From contig JARBUP010000068.1 in NCBI GenBank assembly GCA_029239575.1, forward strand, positions 1 to 11,667: a DNA stretch of 11,667 nt. Reading direction: 5' to 3'. The stretch is from Bacillota bacterium (GTDB lineage Bacteria; Bacillota; Clostridia; Tissierellales; Sedimentibacteraceae). The position numbers were made by a program, and so were the translations under genes. This document shows positions 1 to 5,534 of this stretch, in pieces; the first letter of the stretch is position 1, and each line of letters begins with the position of its first letter. The notes under the pieces are model-generated. The model was not told the DNA's origin. It ran no database searches and was given only the letters and a program-made list of their open reading frames with translations.

Positions 1-153
1 ATCACAAGCGTTATTTTAGGAATAATGTTTTTAGCAGAACCATTTACTTTAAAAAATGTAATAGGCTGCTCTTTGATCTTAATTGGGGTTTTAATAATAA
101 CTATTGCAAAGGATAAAAATGATATAATTGAAGAAAATGAAAGTATAAAATAA
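1..153 (+). CDS. EamA/DMT-family transporter, C-terminal fragment (5' end outside window)
   Basis: An open frame runs in from the left edge for 50 codons to TAA at 151-153. It encodes the last membrane helix pair of a drug/metabolite-transporter protein. Visible are GIMFLAEPFTLKNVIG followed by a hydrophobic stretch (residues about 20-38 of the fragment, CSLILIGVLIITIA) and a short charged cytoplasmic tail rich in Glu, Lys and Asp. The pattern 'hydrophobic helix, E-P-hydrophobic-T, G, final helix' is typical of the second EamA repeat. Members are 10-TM inner-membrane exporters or importers of small metabolites, and the substrate cannot be told from this fragment. The gene is followed directly by a hairpin terminator, so it is the last gene of its transcript. 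The family assignment rests on a short piece, but the ending is characteristic. Confidence 0.72.
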   Translation: MTSVILGIMFLAEPFTLKNVIGCSLILIGVLIITIAKDKNDIIEENESIK

Positions 154-190
154 AAATTACCCAACCATTAACAAATTGGGCAATTTTTTA
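152..190. terminator. Bidirectional intrinsic terminator between EamA gene and small ORF
   Basis: A 12-base arm at 153-164 pairs with 176-187, with one A/C mismatch on the plus strand that becomes a G-U wobble on the minus strand. The loop is 11 bases. A T-run follows at 184-189 on the plus strand, and reading the other way the run is TTTTTATTTTA. It can therefore end both the transporter transcript and the convergent small-peptide transcript, whose stop codon is at 193. Confidence 0.75.
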
Positions 191-192
191 AT

Positions 193-288
193 TTATTTTG
201 GTTTTTTCTTGTTACTTGAAGGAGCCTTAGTATCTTTCTTATTAGAATCTTTCTTTTTTTGAGGTTTGTTAGGATTTTTATCGCCCAT
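193..288 (-). CDS. Very lysine-rich 31-residue peptide, function unknown
   Basis: ATG at 288-286 runs for 31 codons to TAA at 195-193. A good ribosome binding site (AAAGGAGAA, about 292-300) lies 7 bases from the start, and a near-consensus sigma-A promoter lies upstream at 361-389. The peptide begins MGDKNPNKPQKKKD. It has 12 Lys, 4 Asn, 4 Pro and only 3 acidic residues (net charge near +9), and no hydrophobic residue beyond the initiator Met and one Ala. It therefore has no membrane segment or signal peptide and is presumably disordered and cytoplasmic, perhaps binding nucleic acid or the ribosome; that role is inference only. It stands alone between two terminators. I do not recognise a family. 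Support for it being real is the coincidence of promoter, Shine-Dalgarno site, ORF and terminator in correct order and spacing. Confidence 0.7.
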   Translation of the reverse strand: MGDKNPNKPQKKKDSNKKDTKAPSSNKKKPK

Positions 289-313
289 ATTAATTCTCCT
301 TTTATATTATTAT

Positions 314-353
314 TAATCCAAACGTTTTCCATTTTCCTTATAAAATTGGATTA
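314..353 (-). promoter_or_regulatory. 5'-leader hairpin of the small basic peptide gene
   Basis: TTGGATTA (346-353 on the plus strand) is the exact reverse complement of TAATCCAA (314-321), leaving a 24-base loop. The stem would sit at the very 5' end of the transcript predicted from the promoter at 361-389 (start near 354), about 25 bases ahead of the ATG. A 5'-terminal stem often stabilises small mRNAs. An RNA or protein regulator site is also possible. Confidence 0.4.
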
Positions 354-360
354 TGCAATT

Positions 361-389
361 ATTATAAACATTTAACAAAATAAAGTCAA
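361..389 (-). promoter_or_regulatory. Sigma-A promoter of the small basic peptide gene
   Basis: On the minus strand there is TTGACT (384-389) as -35, an exact 17-base spacer, and TATAAT (361-366) as -10. This is five of six plus six of six consensus positions. The start is predicted near 354, giving a leader of about 65 bases. Confidence 0.8.
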
Positions 390-438
390 AACAATCATGA
401 CGACATAATAATATATTAAATTAATTATTGCTTCATTT

Positions 439-489
439 TATTTCAAATAATTACAAAAACAATAACATCTTTTGTAATTATTTGAAATA
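439..489 (-). terminator. 20-bp perfect inverted repeat downstream of the flavoprotein gene, probable terminator
   Basis: The arm at 439-458 is exactly complementary to 470-489, with an 11-base loop. It begins 23 bases beyond the stop codon of the flavoprotein gene at 512. Read on the minus strand, the hairpin is followed by AAATAAAATG, so there is only a weak T-run. The stem is almost entirely A/T. It most simply ends the lipoprotein-flavoprotein transcript and could also block read-through from the left. The length and perfection of the arms are unusual, so a small palindromic repeat element is an alternative. Confidence 0.55.
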
Positions 490-511
490 TTTTATTATTT
501 AAAGTCAGATT

Positions 512-1750
512 TTATTTAAGATTAATAGAATCTGCTGCTAATTTTCCAGTTGAAAATGCAGCTTGTATGTTATAACCGCCTGTATCCCCATCAACATCCA
601 TAACTTCTCCAGCAAAGTAAAGATTATTAATTATTTTTGACTCCATAGTTTTAGCGTTTATTTCATTTGTTGAAACTCCACCTCTTGTTGCCATAGCCAC
701 ATTATAATTACCTAACTTCTCAACTTTCATTTCATGATTTGACAATAAATCAATAAGAGCTTTACGGCTTGTTTTACTGAGCTGACTACATATTAAATCA
801 TCACTTATATTAGCTAAATTCATAATTTTATCCACAAAACGCTTTGGTAAGTTTAATTCTTTTACTAATGTTTTTACATTCAGTTTACCAGATAAGGATA
901 ATTTTTCTTCAAAATATTTCTTAAATTCTTCTGAATTTTTAAATTGAGTAAAATTAAATTTTAATATATCCCCTACTTCAATATAACGTGAATTATTTAT
1001 TATGACAGGTCCAGAAATATTTTTATGTGTAAAAAGCATATCCCCAGTGAATTCATTTATTTTTTTATTATTTCTCCAAGATGTTATTTTGATATTTTCA
1101 AATGATATGCCTGATAAATCATGAAAATCATAATTTTCAATAAAAACAGGAGTTAATGATGGATGTGTTTCTTCTATGCTATGACCAAGGATCTTTGCAA
1201 ATTTATAGCCGTCCCCTGTTGAACCAGTATGTTCATAAGATTTACCACCTGTTGATAAAATAAGGTATTTACATTCATATATATTAACATTAGCTTTTAT
1301 ACTAAAACATCCTGAGTCCTCATTATATTTAACATAATCTGCTTTTGTGTTACACATTATTTTCACATGATTTTCCTTACACTTTTCTATTAGGGCATTT
1401 AATATATCCCCTGCTTTAAAAGAACTTGGAAAAACTTTATTGTCTTCCCTCACTATACTTTTTACTCCAACTTTATCAAAAAAGTTCATGGAGTCCTTGT
1501 TTGTAAATTTATATAAGGCAGGTTTTAAAAACCTGCCCTTTTGACCATAATGAGTTAAAAACTGATCGTTGCTACAAAAATTAGTATAGTTGCATTGACC
1601 TAATCCTGTTATAAGCAGCTTTATACCTAACGATTTATTTTTTTCAATTAATAAGACATCTTTGTTTTTGATTGATAAGGCGCTGAAAAGTCCTGCAGGA
1701 CCTCCGCCTATTATTATTACATCGTAATATACACTTGAATTTTCTTTCAT
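512..1750 (-). CDS. HI0933/YhiN (BaiN-like) FAD-dependent oxidoreductase
   Basis: This 412-residue protein is full length for the HI0933-like flavoprotein family (about 400-420). The Rossmann FAD-binding start GGGPAG is at residues 15-20, with the ribose-binding acid at E36. Further family blocks are GLGQCNYTN at 49-57 (more often GxGRCNxTN), STGGKSYEHTGSTGDG at 166-181, THKNISGP at 241-248 and ATRGGVS at 354-360. The C-terminal FAD block is INAKTMES (364-371) plus GEVMDVDGDTGGYN (381-394). It is a soluble cytoplasmic enzyme whose physiological substrate is unknown for most of the family; BaiN from bile-acid-converting clostridia is one named relative. The ribosome binding site is weak (GACGGA). 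It starts 57 bases after the lipoprotein gene stop with no terminator between, so the two are probably cotranscribed. Family is certain, reaction is not. Confidence 0.93.
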   Translation of the reverse strand: MKENSSVYYDVIIIGGGPAGLFSALSIKNKDVLLIEKNKSLGIKLLITGLGQCNYTNFCSNDQFLTHYGQKGRFLKPALYKFTNKDSMNFFDKVGVKSIVREDNKVFPSSFKAGDILNALIEKCKENHVKIMCNTKADYVKYNEDSGCFSIKANVNIYECKYLILSTGGKSYEHTGSTGDGYKFAKILGHSIEETHPSLTPVFIENYDFHDLSGISFENIKITSWRNNKKINEFTGDMLFTHKNISGPVIINNSRYIEVGDILKFNFTQFKNSEEFKKYFEEKLSLSGKLNVKTLVKELNLPKRFVDKIMNLANISDDLICSQLSKTSRKALIDLLSNHEMKVEKLGNYNVAMATRGGVSTNEINAKTMESKIINNLYFAGEVMDVDGDTGGYNIQAAFSTGKLAADSINLK

Positions 1751-1806
1751 ATTATATCCGTCTTTCTTATGTGCATAAATAAATAACTATTTAATTGAAT
1801 TTCACT

Positions 1807-2742
1807 TTAATTTGTTGAAGATGTTGTAGTTGTTTTTGTGATATATTTTTGCTTTATTTTATCTATTTTTAAGGATGCTTCAACTGCATAGCTTATATCA
1901 TTTTCTTCATAAATTCCAGTAAATTTTATTTCATTATTATTTTCATCTACTTTAAAATTATTAAATTTACTTTTATTATCTAAAAGAACTTCTTTTTGAT
2001 CACCTGTTAAAAAATCATATACAATAAATGGGGACTCTGCGCTTGCAGCGTCTCTTTTCATCAATATACTTGAAGTATCTTTAAAGAAATACATAGTTTC
2101 ATTTATTCCCTTAAATGCATTGGACACTTTCATAGTGCTCATATCCAACACTTTATTTGTGTTGTCAGAAGATGAAAGAAGTAAATATTTATCTTGTAAA
2201 AGCCACTTCCAACTACCATTTTCATTAAAATTAGCACCATCTATCATGACAGGTTCTGTTTTTGCAGTATCCCACAAAAATATTTGATTGTAATTTTCAC
2301 CATATCCTGAAGTATAAAATATAATCTTGCTTTCTATTGAATTCAAAGGTATAATCACAATATTTTTATAACTTTTGTTTAAAAAGTTACTTTTTTCAGT
2401 AAGATAATTTAAAATATTGTTTTTATCTGCCTTCTCTATAGTAAACTTAGGTATTTTTGTATCTTGAAACATCATTATAATTGATTCTGCTTCAGTTAAT
2501 TTTTTTGTTGATAAATCGTTGTTATTAGTAAGTGATATTAAATTTTCTTCAAGTTTTTTTAATTGTTCTTTTGTTAATTCAAGTTCTGATTTCAATTTGT
2601 CATTTTCTGATTTTAATTCTTCAGTCTTCATTTGACCTTCATATTCACCTACTTTTATGCCAGTTTCCTCTGATGCAGGAATTTTAGTACAACCAACTAC
2701 TGTCACTAACGTTATCAATAATATAAAAGCTATTTTTTTCAT
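1807..2742 (-). CDS. Putative lipoprotein with coiled coil and beta-rich C-terminal domain
   Basis: This 311-residue protein begins with a lipoprotein signal: MKK, a hydrophobic core at 4-16, then VVGC with Cys18 as the lipidated residue. It should therefore be anchored on the outer face of the cell membrane. Residues about 38-92 are Lys/Glu/Leu-rich with heptad-like spacing and should form a coiled coil. Residues about 100-300 alternate short beta-like segments and turns (for example IFLWDTAK at 154-161 and FIVYDFLTGDQ at 239-249). They resemble a small TolB- or propeller-like fold, but no family is recognised. The tail is Thr/Ser-rich (302-310). The start is supported by GGAGGTT six bases upstream. 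It has its own candidate promoter at 2795-2823 and precedes the flavoprotein gene. Function is unknown; a structural or sensing role at the envelope is a guess. Confidence 0.82.
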   Translation of the reverse strand: MKKIAFILLITLVTVVGCTKIPASEETGIKVGEYEGQMKTEELKSENDKLKSELELTKEQLKKLEENLISLTNNNDLSTKKLTEAESIIMMFQDTKIPKFTIEKADKNNILNYLTEKSNFLNKSYKNIVIIPLNSIESKIIFYTSGYGENYNQIFLWDTAKTEPVMIDGANFNENGSWKWLLQDKYLLLSSSDNTNKVLDMSTMKVSNAFKGINETMYFFKDTSSILMKRDAASAESPFIVYDFLTGDQKEVLLDNKSKFNNFKVDENNNEIKFTGIYEENDISYAVEASLKIDKIKQKYITKTTTTSSTN

Positions 2743-2751
2743 AAAACCTCC

Positions 2752-2781
2752 AATTTATCATAAAAAATTGAATTTATCATA
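2752..2781 (-). repeat. 11-bp direct repeat in the lipoprotein gene leader
   Basis: TATGATAAATT occurs twice on the minus strand (2771-2781 and 2752-2762), 19 bases apart. The second copy abuts the GGAGG ribosome binding site. The pair lies just downstream of the predicted transcription start and could be a regulator site, but chance in AT-rich DNA is possible. Confidence 0.35.
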
Positions 2782-2794
2782 CGTTTATTAATCC

Positions 2795-2823
2795 ATTATA
2801 CAACATTTAGCAAAATAATTAAA
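2795..2823 (-). promoter_or_regulatory. Candidate sigma-A promoter of the lipoprotein gene
   Basis: A perfect TATAAT (2795-2800, minus strand) lies 17 bases from a weak -35, TTTAAT (2818-2823). The start is predicted near 2788, about 45 bases before the ATG. Confidence 0.55.
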
Positions 2824-2835
2824 GTATTGTTTTTT

Positions 2836-2871
2836 AAATAAAAACGCATTAGAGTATTAATCTAATGCATT
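2836..2871 (-). terminator. Intrinsic terminator of the SLH-protein gene
   Basis: On the minus strand, 2871-2861 pairs with 2853-2843 (11 bp, one G-U) around a 7-base loop. TTTTTATTT follows directly. It lies 18 bases past the stop codon at 2889. Confidence 0.85.
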
Positions 2872-2888
2872 TAATATTATATTTAATT

Positions 2889-4748
2889 TTATTGAATTAA
2901 AATGCTTACTGCTACATTTTTACCACTTTCTGAAAGTGAAGTACAAATTATATTTTTTCCTTCTGTAATATCTTTCATATACTTTGTTTCGCCAGAAGTG
3001 TTAAATATTTTTGTAGCATTTGTTACTGTTAAATATACAAGCTCTTTTTGTCCATTTGATTTTATATTTTGCATCATAATTAAATTTTCATCTAAGTTAA
3101 TATAAATAACTTTACCATTTAAATTGTTAACAGTTTGAATTTCTTCTGCATGTAATGTTACTATTTCATCTCCAAATGTGTTTATATTTACTTTATAACC
3201 AAGACGCAAATCATAAATCGTTGCTACATTTTCACCTATATTAATATTAACATTACTGCTTACTAAATATTCCTTAACATATCCATCCACATCTTCAATT
3301 TTTATTTTACTTTTTGGTGCAATTAATATTTCCTTTATAACACCGCTTAATTCTGCTTCTTTAGCAACAAAATTTAATTTAATCATTTTACCGTATTCTG
3401 CAGTTAATATTACATCATCTCCAGCTCTTACTTGATCAAAGCTTGATTCTTGTAAATTTCTTGTGATTATCACACTGCTTGAATACTCAAATGTCATTGA
3501 ATTACCTGCATCAGTTTTAATAGTTATTTTTACTGGATAGCTTAAATAATCTATATTTGTTATTTCTCCATTATATACTTGAGTTTTACTTGTAGATTTG
3601 ATTTCACTTATTACTCCATCTTTAACTAAAGCAGTTATTAAATCATCTTTTAATAAATTTTTTAGTTCTGTTGTTTTTCCATTTAAATAAATAGATGCAT
3701 TATTAGATACATCATATGTTTTGTTATAACCATTTTCATCGGTAATTGTAATTTTAGCAGGTGGTGTAAATGCTACATTTGAAATTTTACCGTTAATAGT
3801 TTTAGTCAAGCTATCAAGTTCAATTTTTTTCGCAAGTCTTTCATCATTTACATAACATGTAATTAACATATTAAGTTTAATATTAGAAATATCTGCTAAT
3901 TCATTGTTTAAATATATTTTTGAATTTTCATTTACTTTTATTATAGAAGTAGATGCACCTGTATTAACATATATAGAAGATTCAGCGCTACCTAATGATA
4001 TTTGAGTTACAGTTCCTTTTATTTCAGTTAATTGCTCATACGCGCTTAAATCAGGTTTTACGTCATTGTTATTAATATAAGTATATGTTCTATCTAACAT
4101 GGTGCTTATAACTGCTCGTGATATATTATCCTTAGGATTTATATTCTTTTTAGTATCCCCTAACAAAATTCCATTTTCATACATTAAGTATATATATGGC
4201 CTTGCCGAAGTTGATATTAAAGAAGCATCATTAAACGGTAGTGTATATACTTTTAAATTTTTTGCTTCATCCCCAAGCATCATTGCTTTAGTTAATAATA
4301 TTGCAATTTCTTCTTTGCTAGCAGGCTGTGTAATAGGTATTACACCATTTGCATTTTTTTCAAACATACTTCTAATGCCATTTTCTGAAACAACATTTAA
4401 AGCCATTATAATGGATAAATACTCAAAAGACCATTCACGATATTTTGTATTGTCCATTCCTTCAAGAATAGGCTTGTACTGTTCAATAATTTGGCTTTTA
4501 ACATCATCATCCAATTTATAAAGTCTCGACATCATTACTAAGGATTCTAAAACAGTAACATTACCATCAGGCTTAAATGTTCCGTTGCTATAACCTTGTA
4601 CTATTCCATAATCAGCAACTCTTTCTATGTAATCCTTCGCCCAGTGTTTTGATATATCAGTAAAAGTTAAGGCACTTGCAACTGAAGTTAATACAATTGT
4701 AAATACTAAAGTCAATGATAAAATTTTTCTCAGTAATTTTATTTTCAT
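2889..4748 (-). CDS. Exported SLH-domain protein with five beta-rich repeats
   Basis: The start is taken at 4748 (619 residues). The in-frame ATG at 4760 overlaps the ribosome binding site itself (ATGGAGG), which lies five bases from the chosen ATG. The N-terminus (MKIKLLRKI, hydrophobic core, ASVASA-like end) is a Sec signal peptide with likely cleavage after Ala26. Residues 29-76 form a clear SLH domain (FTDISKHWAKDYI, GYSNGTFKPDGNVT); its usual T-R-x-E is changed to T-V-L-E. Two more SLH segments follow at about 101-157 (degenerate) and 172-225 (FNDAS, ISRA). SLH trimers bind pyruvylated secondary cell-wall polymer, so the protein should sit on the cell wall. The rest (243-619) consists of five divergent ~70-residue repeats. 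It is a single-gene transcript between promoter 4808-4836 and terminator 2836-2871. The role of the repeat part is unknown. Confidence 0.9.
   Translation of the reverse strand: MKIKLLRKILSLTLVFTIVLTSVASALTFTDISKHWAKDYIERVADYGIVQGYSNGTFKPDGNVTVLESLVMMSRLYKLDDDVKSQIIEQYKPILEGMDNTKYREWSFEYLSIIMALNVVSENGIRSMFEKNANGVIPITQPASKEEIAILLTKAMMLGDEAKNLKVYTLPFNDASLISTSARPYIYLMYENGILLGDTKKNINPKDNISRAVISTMLDRTYTYINNNDVKPDLSAYEQLTEIKGTVTQISLGSAESSIYVNTGASTSIIKVNENSKIYLNNELADISNIKLNMLITCYVNDERLAKKIELDSLTKTINGKISNVAFTPPAKITITDENGYNKTYDVSNNASIYLNGKTTELKNLLKDDLITALVKDGVISEIKSTSKTQVYNGEITNIDYLSYPVKITIKTDAGNSMTFEYSSSVIITRNLQESSFDQVRAGDDVILTAEYGKMIKLNFVAKEAELSGVIKEILIAPKSKIKIEDVDGYVKEYLVSSNVNINIGENVATIYDLRLGYKVNINTFGDEIVTLHAEEIQTVNNLNGKVIYINLDENLIMMQNIKSNGQKELVYLTVTNATKIFNTSGETKYMKDITEGKNIICTSLSESGKNVAVSILIQ
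2892..4022 (-). repeat. Five tandem degenerate ~70-residue protein repeats in the SLH protein
   Basis: The repeats start at residues about 243, 318, 392, 467 and 543. Each opens with a G-x-[IV]-x-x-[IV] strand (IKGTVTQI, INGKISNV, YNGEITNI, LSGVIKEI, LNGKVIYI). Each then has a central 'I-x-[IV]-x-[DT]' strand, a short Asn/Tyr-Leu element and a closing strand ending in x-x-I-x. Repeat lengths are 68-77 residues. The copies are diverged in protein and more so in DNA, so they are old duplications. They look like small beta-barrel modules of the DUF5666/OB-like kind, which is an inference from strand pattern only. Confidence 0.65.
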
Positions 4749-4807
4749 AAATACCTCCATGTTTTCCTTTAGTTTTTTATTTTTATTATTCGTTATGGAA
4801 CAATAAA

Positions 4808-4836
4808 ATTATATCACACTATATTTTTTTCCGCAA
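4808..4836 (-). promoter_or_regulatory. Promoter of the SLH-protein gene (extended -10)
   Basis: On the minus strand, TTGCGG (4831-4836), a 17-base spacer and TGA-TATAAT (-10 at 4808-4813, with the TGn extension). The start is predicted near 4801, leaving a leader of about 53 bases. Confidence 0.7.
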
Positions 4837-4863
4837 ATAATTAAGTTCATATAGGAAAATCTA

Positions 4864-4897
4864 TTGACATAAGCATCTTATGTGATAAGTTTATATT
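4864..4897 (+). promoter_or_regulatory. Candidate aroK control region: TTGACA followed by a 7-bp dyad
   Basis: A perfect -35 (TTGACA, 4864-4869) overlaps a palindrome ACATAAG-CAT-CTTATGT (4867-4883). The best -10, TATATT (4892-4897), is 22 bases away, longer than usual. A dyad inside a stretched spacer recalls MerR-type promoters, but 22 is beyond their 19-20. It could equally serve the divergent SLH gene. Promoter assignment is weak; the dyad itself is plain. Confidence 0.4.
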
Positions 4898-4969
4898 ATA
4901 TAGGAATATTAAATTATTTTATGTCGAACTTTGAATAAATAAAACAAATATAATTTTCAAGGAGTTTTT

Positions 4970-5464
4970 ATGAGCAAGAATATAGTTATAATAGGCATGC
5001 CAGGTAGCGGCAAAACTACAATGGGAAAATTAGTTGCTGAAAAACTAAATAAAACATTCATTGATATGGATGATTACATGGTTGATTATGAGGGAAAAAG
5101 CATTAAAGAAATGTTCGCTATAAGCGAAGATTATTTTAGAGATGTTGAATCAAAATGCTCTGTTATATTAGGAAAATTAAATTCACTTGTCATAGCATCT
5201 GGTGGAGGAGTAGTTAAAAGAAAAGAAAATATAAATGCATTAAAAGAAAATTCTATTATAGTATTTTTAAACAGACCTGTTGAAAATATAATTAAAGACA
5301 TTGATTCAAGTACAAGACCTCTTTTAGCTGATGGAAAAGAAAGATTATATGTACTTTATAATGAAAGAATACAACTATATAAATCATATTGTGACATAGA
5401 AATTTTAAATGATGATACTATTGAAACTGCAGTAGATGAAATAATAAAAAATGCAAATATGTAA
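4970..5464 (+). CDS. aroK: Shikimate kinase
   Basis: This 164-residue protein, normal for the family, phosphorylates the 3-hydroxyl of shikimate with ATP in chorismate and aromatic amino acid synthesis, in the cytoplasm. Walker A is GMPGSGKT at 9-16. The shikimate- and Mg-binding acids are in IDMDDY (D32, D34). R57 in YFRDVES and the GGG loop at 78-80 contact shikimate. The lid carries R116-P-L-L, and R133 in NERIQLY matches the late conserved Arg. The start is set by AAGGAG at 4959-4964, five bases before ATG. It stands alone here, divergent from the SLH gene (221 bp) and convergent with putP, rather than inside an aro operon. It ends at a shared hairpin terminator. Gene identity is firm; aroK versus aroL naming is arbitrary. 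Confidence 0.95.
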   Translation: MSKNIVIIGMPGSGKTTMGKLVAEKLNKTFIDMDDYMVDYEGKSIKEMFAISEDYFRDVESKCSVILGKLNSLVIASGGGVVKRKENINALKENSIIVFLNRPVENIIKDIDSSTRPLLADGKERLYVLYNERIQLYKSYCDIEILNDDTIETAVDEIIKNANM

Positions 5465-5489
5465 TTGTTAATAATCAAATTTAATATAA

Positions 5490-5526
5490 AAATAAAGAAG
5501 CTTTTTAAATATAGCTTCTTCATTTT
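5490..5526. terminator. Shared terminator between aroK and putP
   Basis: AAGAAGCT (5495-5502) pairs exactly with AGCTTCTT (5513-5520) over a 10-base loop. Plus-strand exit is CATTTTATT; minus-strand exit is TTATTTTTATA, the better T-run. It lies between the two convergent stop codons (5464 and 5535) and probably serves both. Confidence 0.75.
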
Positions 5527-5534
5527 ATTATTAA

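Noticed and set aside
168..332. 54-codon alternative ORF on the minus strand starting upstream of the small basic peptide gene in another frame
   Set aside because: Its AAGGA motif is only about two bases from the ATG, its frame reads into the terminator hairpin, and the downstream ATG at 288 has a far better ribosome binding site.
4099..4521. 140-codon plus-strand ORF opposite the SLH gene (and a shorter one at 2902-3105)
   Set aside because: Antisense to a clear signal-peptide/SLH coding frame, with no ribosome binding site and no recognisable protein features.
4749..4760. Longer start of the SLH protein at 4760
   Set aside because: That ATG is the first part of ATGGAGG, the ribosome binding site for the ATG at 4748, and has no site of its own; it would also put an acidic residue before the signal peptide.
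4949..4954. TATAAT as -10 of aroK
   Set aside because: Transcription would start inside or just after the AAGGAG site at 4959-4964, and no -35 lies at 16-18 bases.
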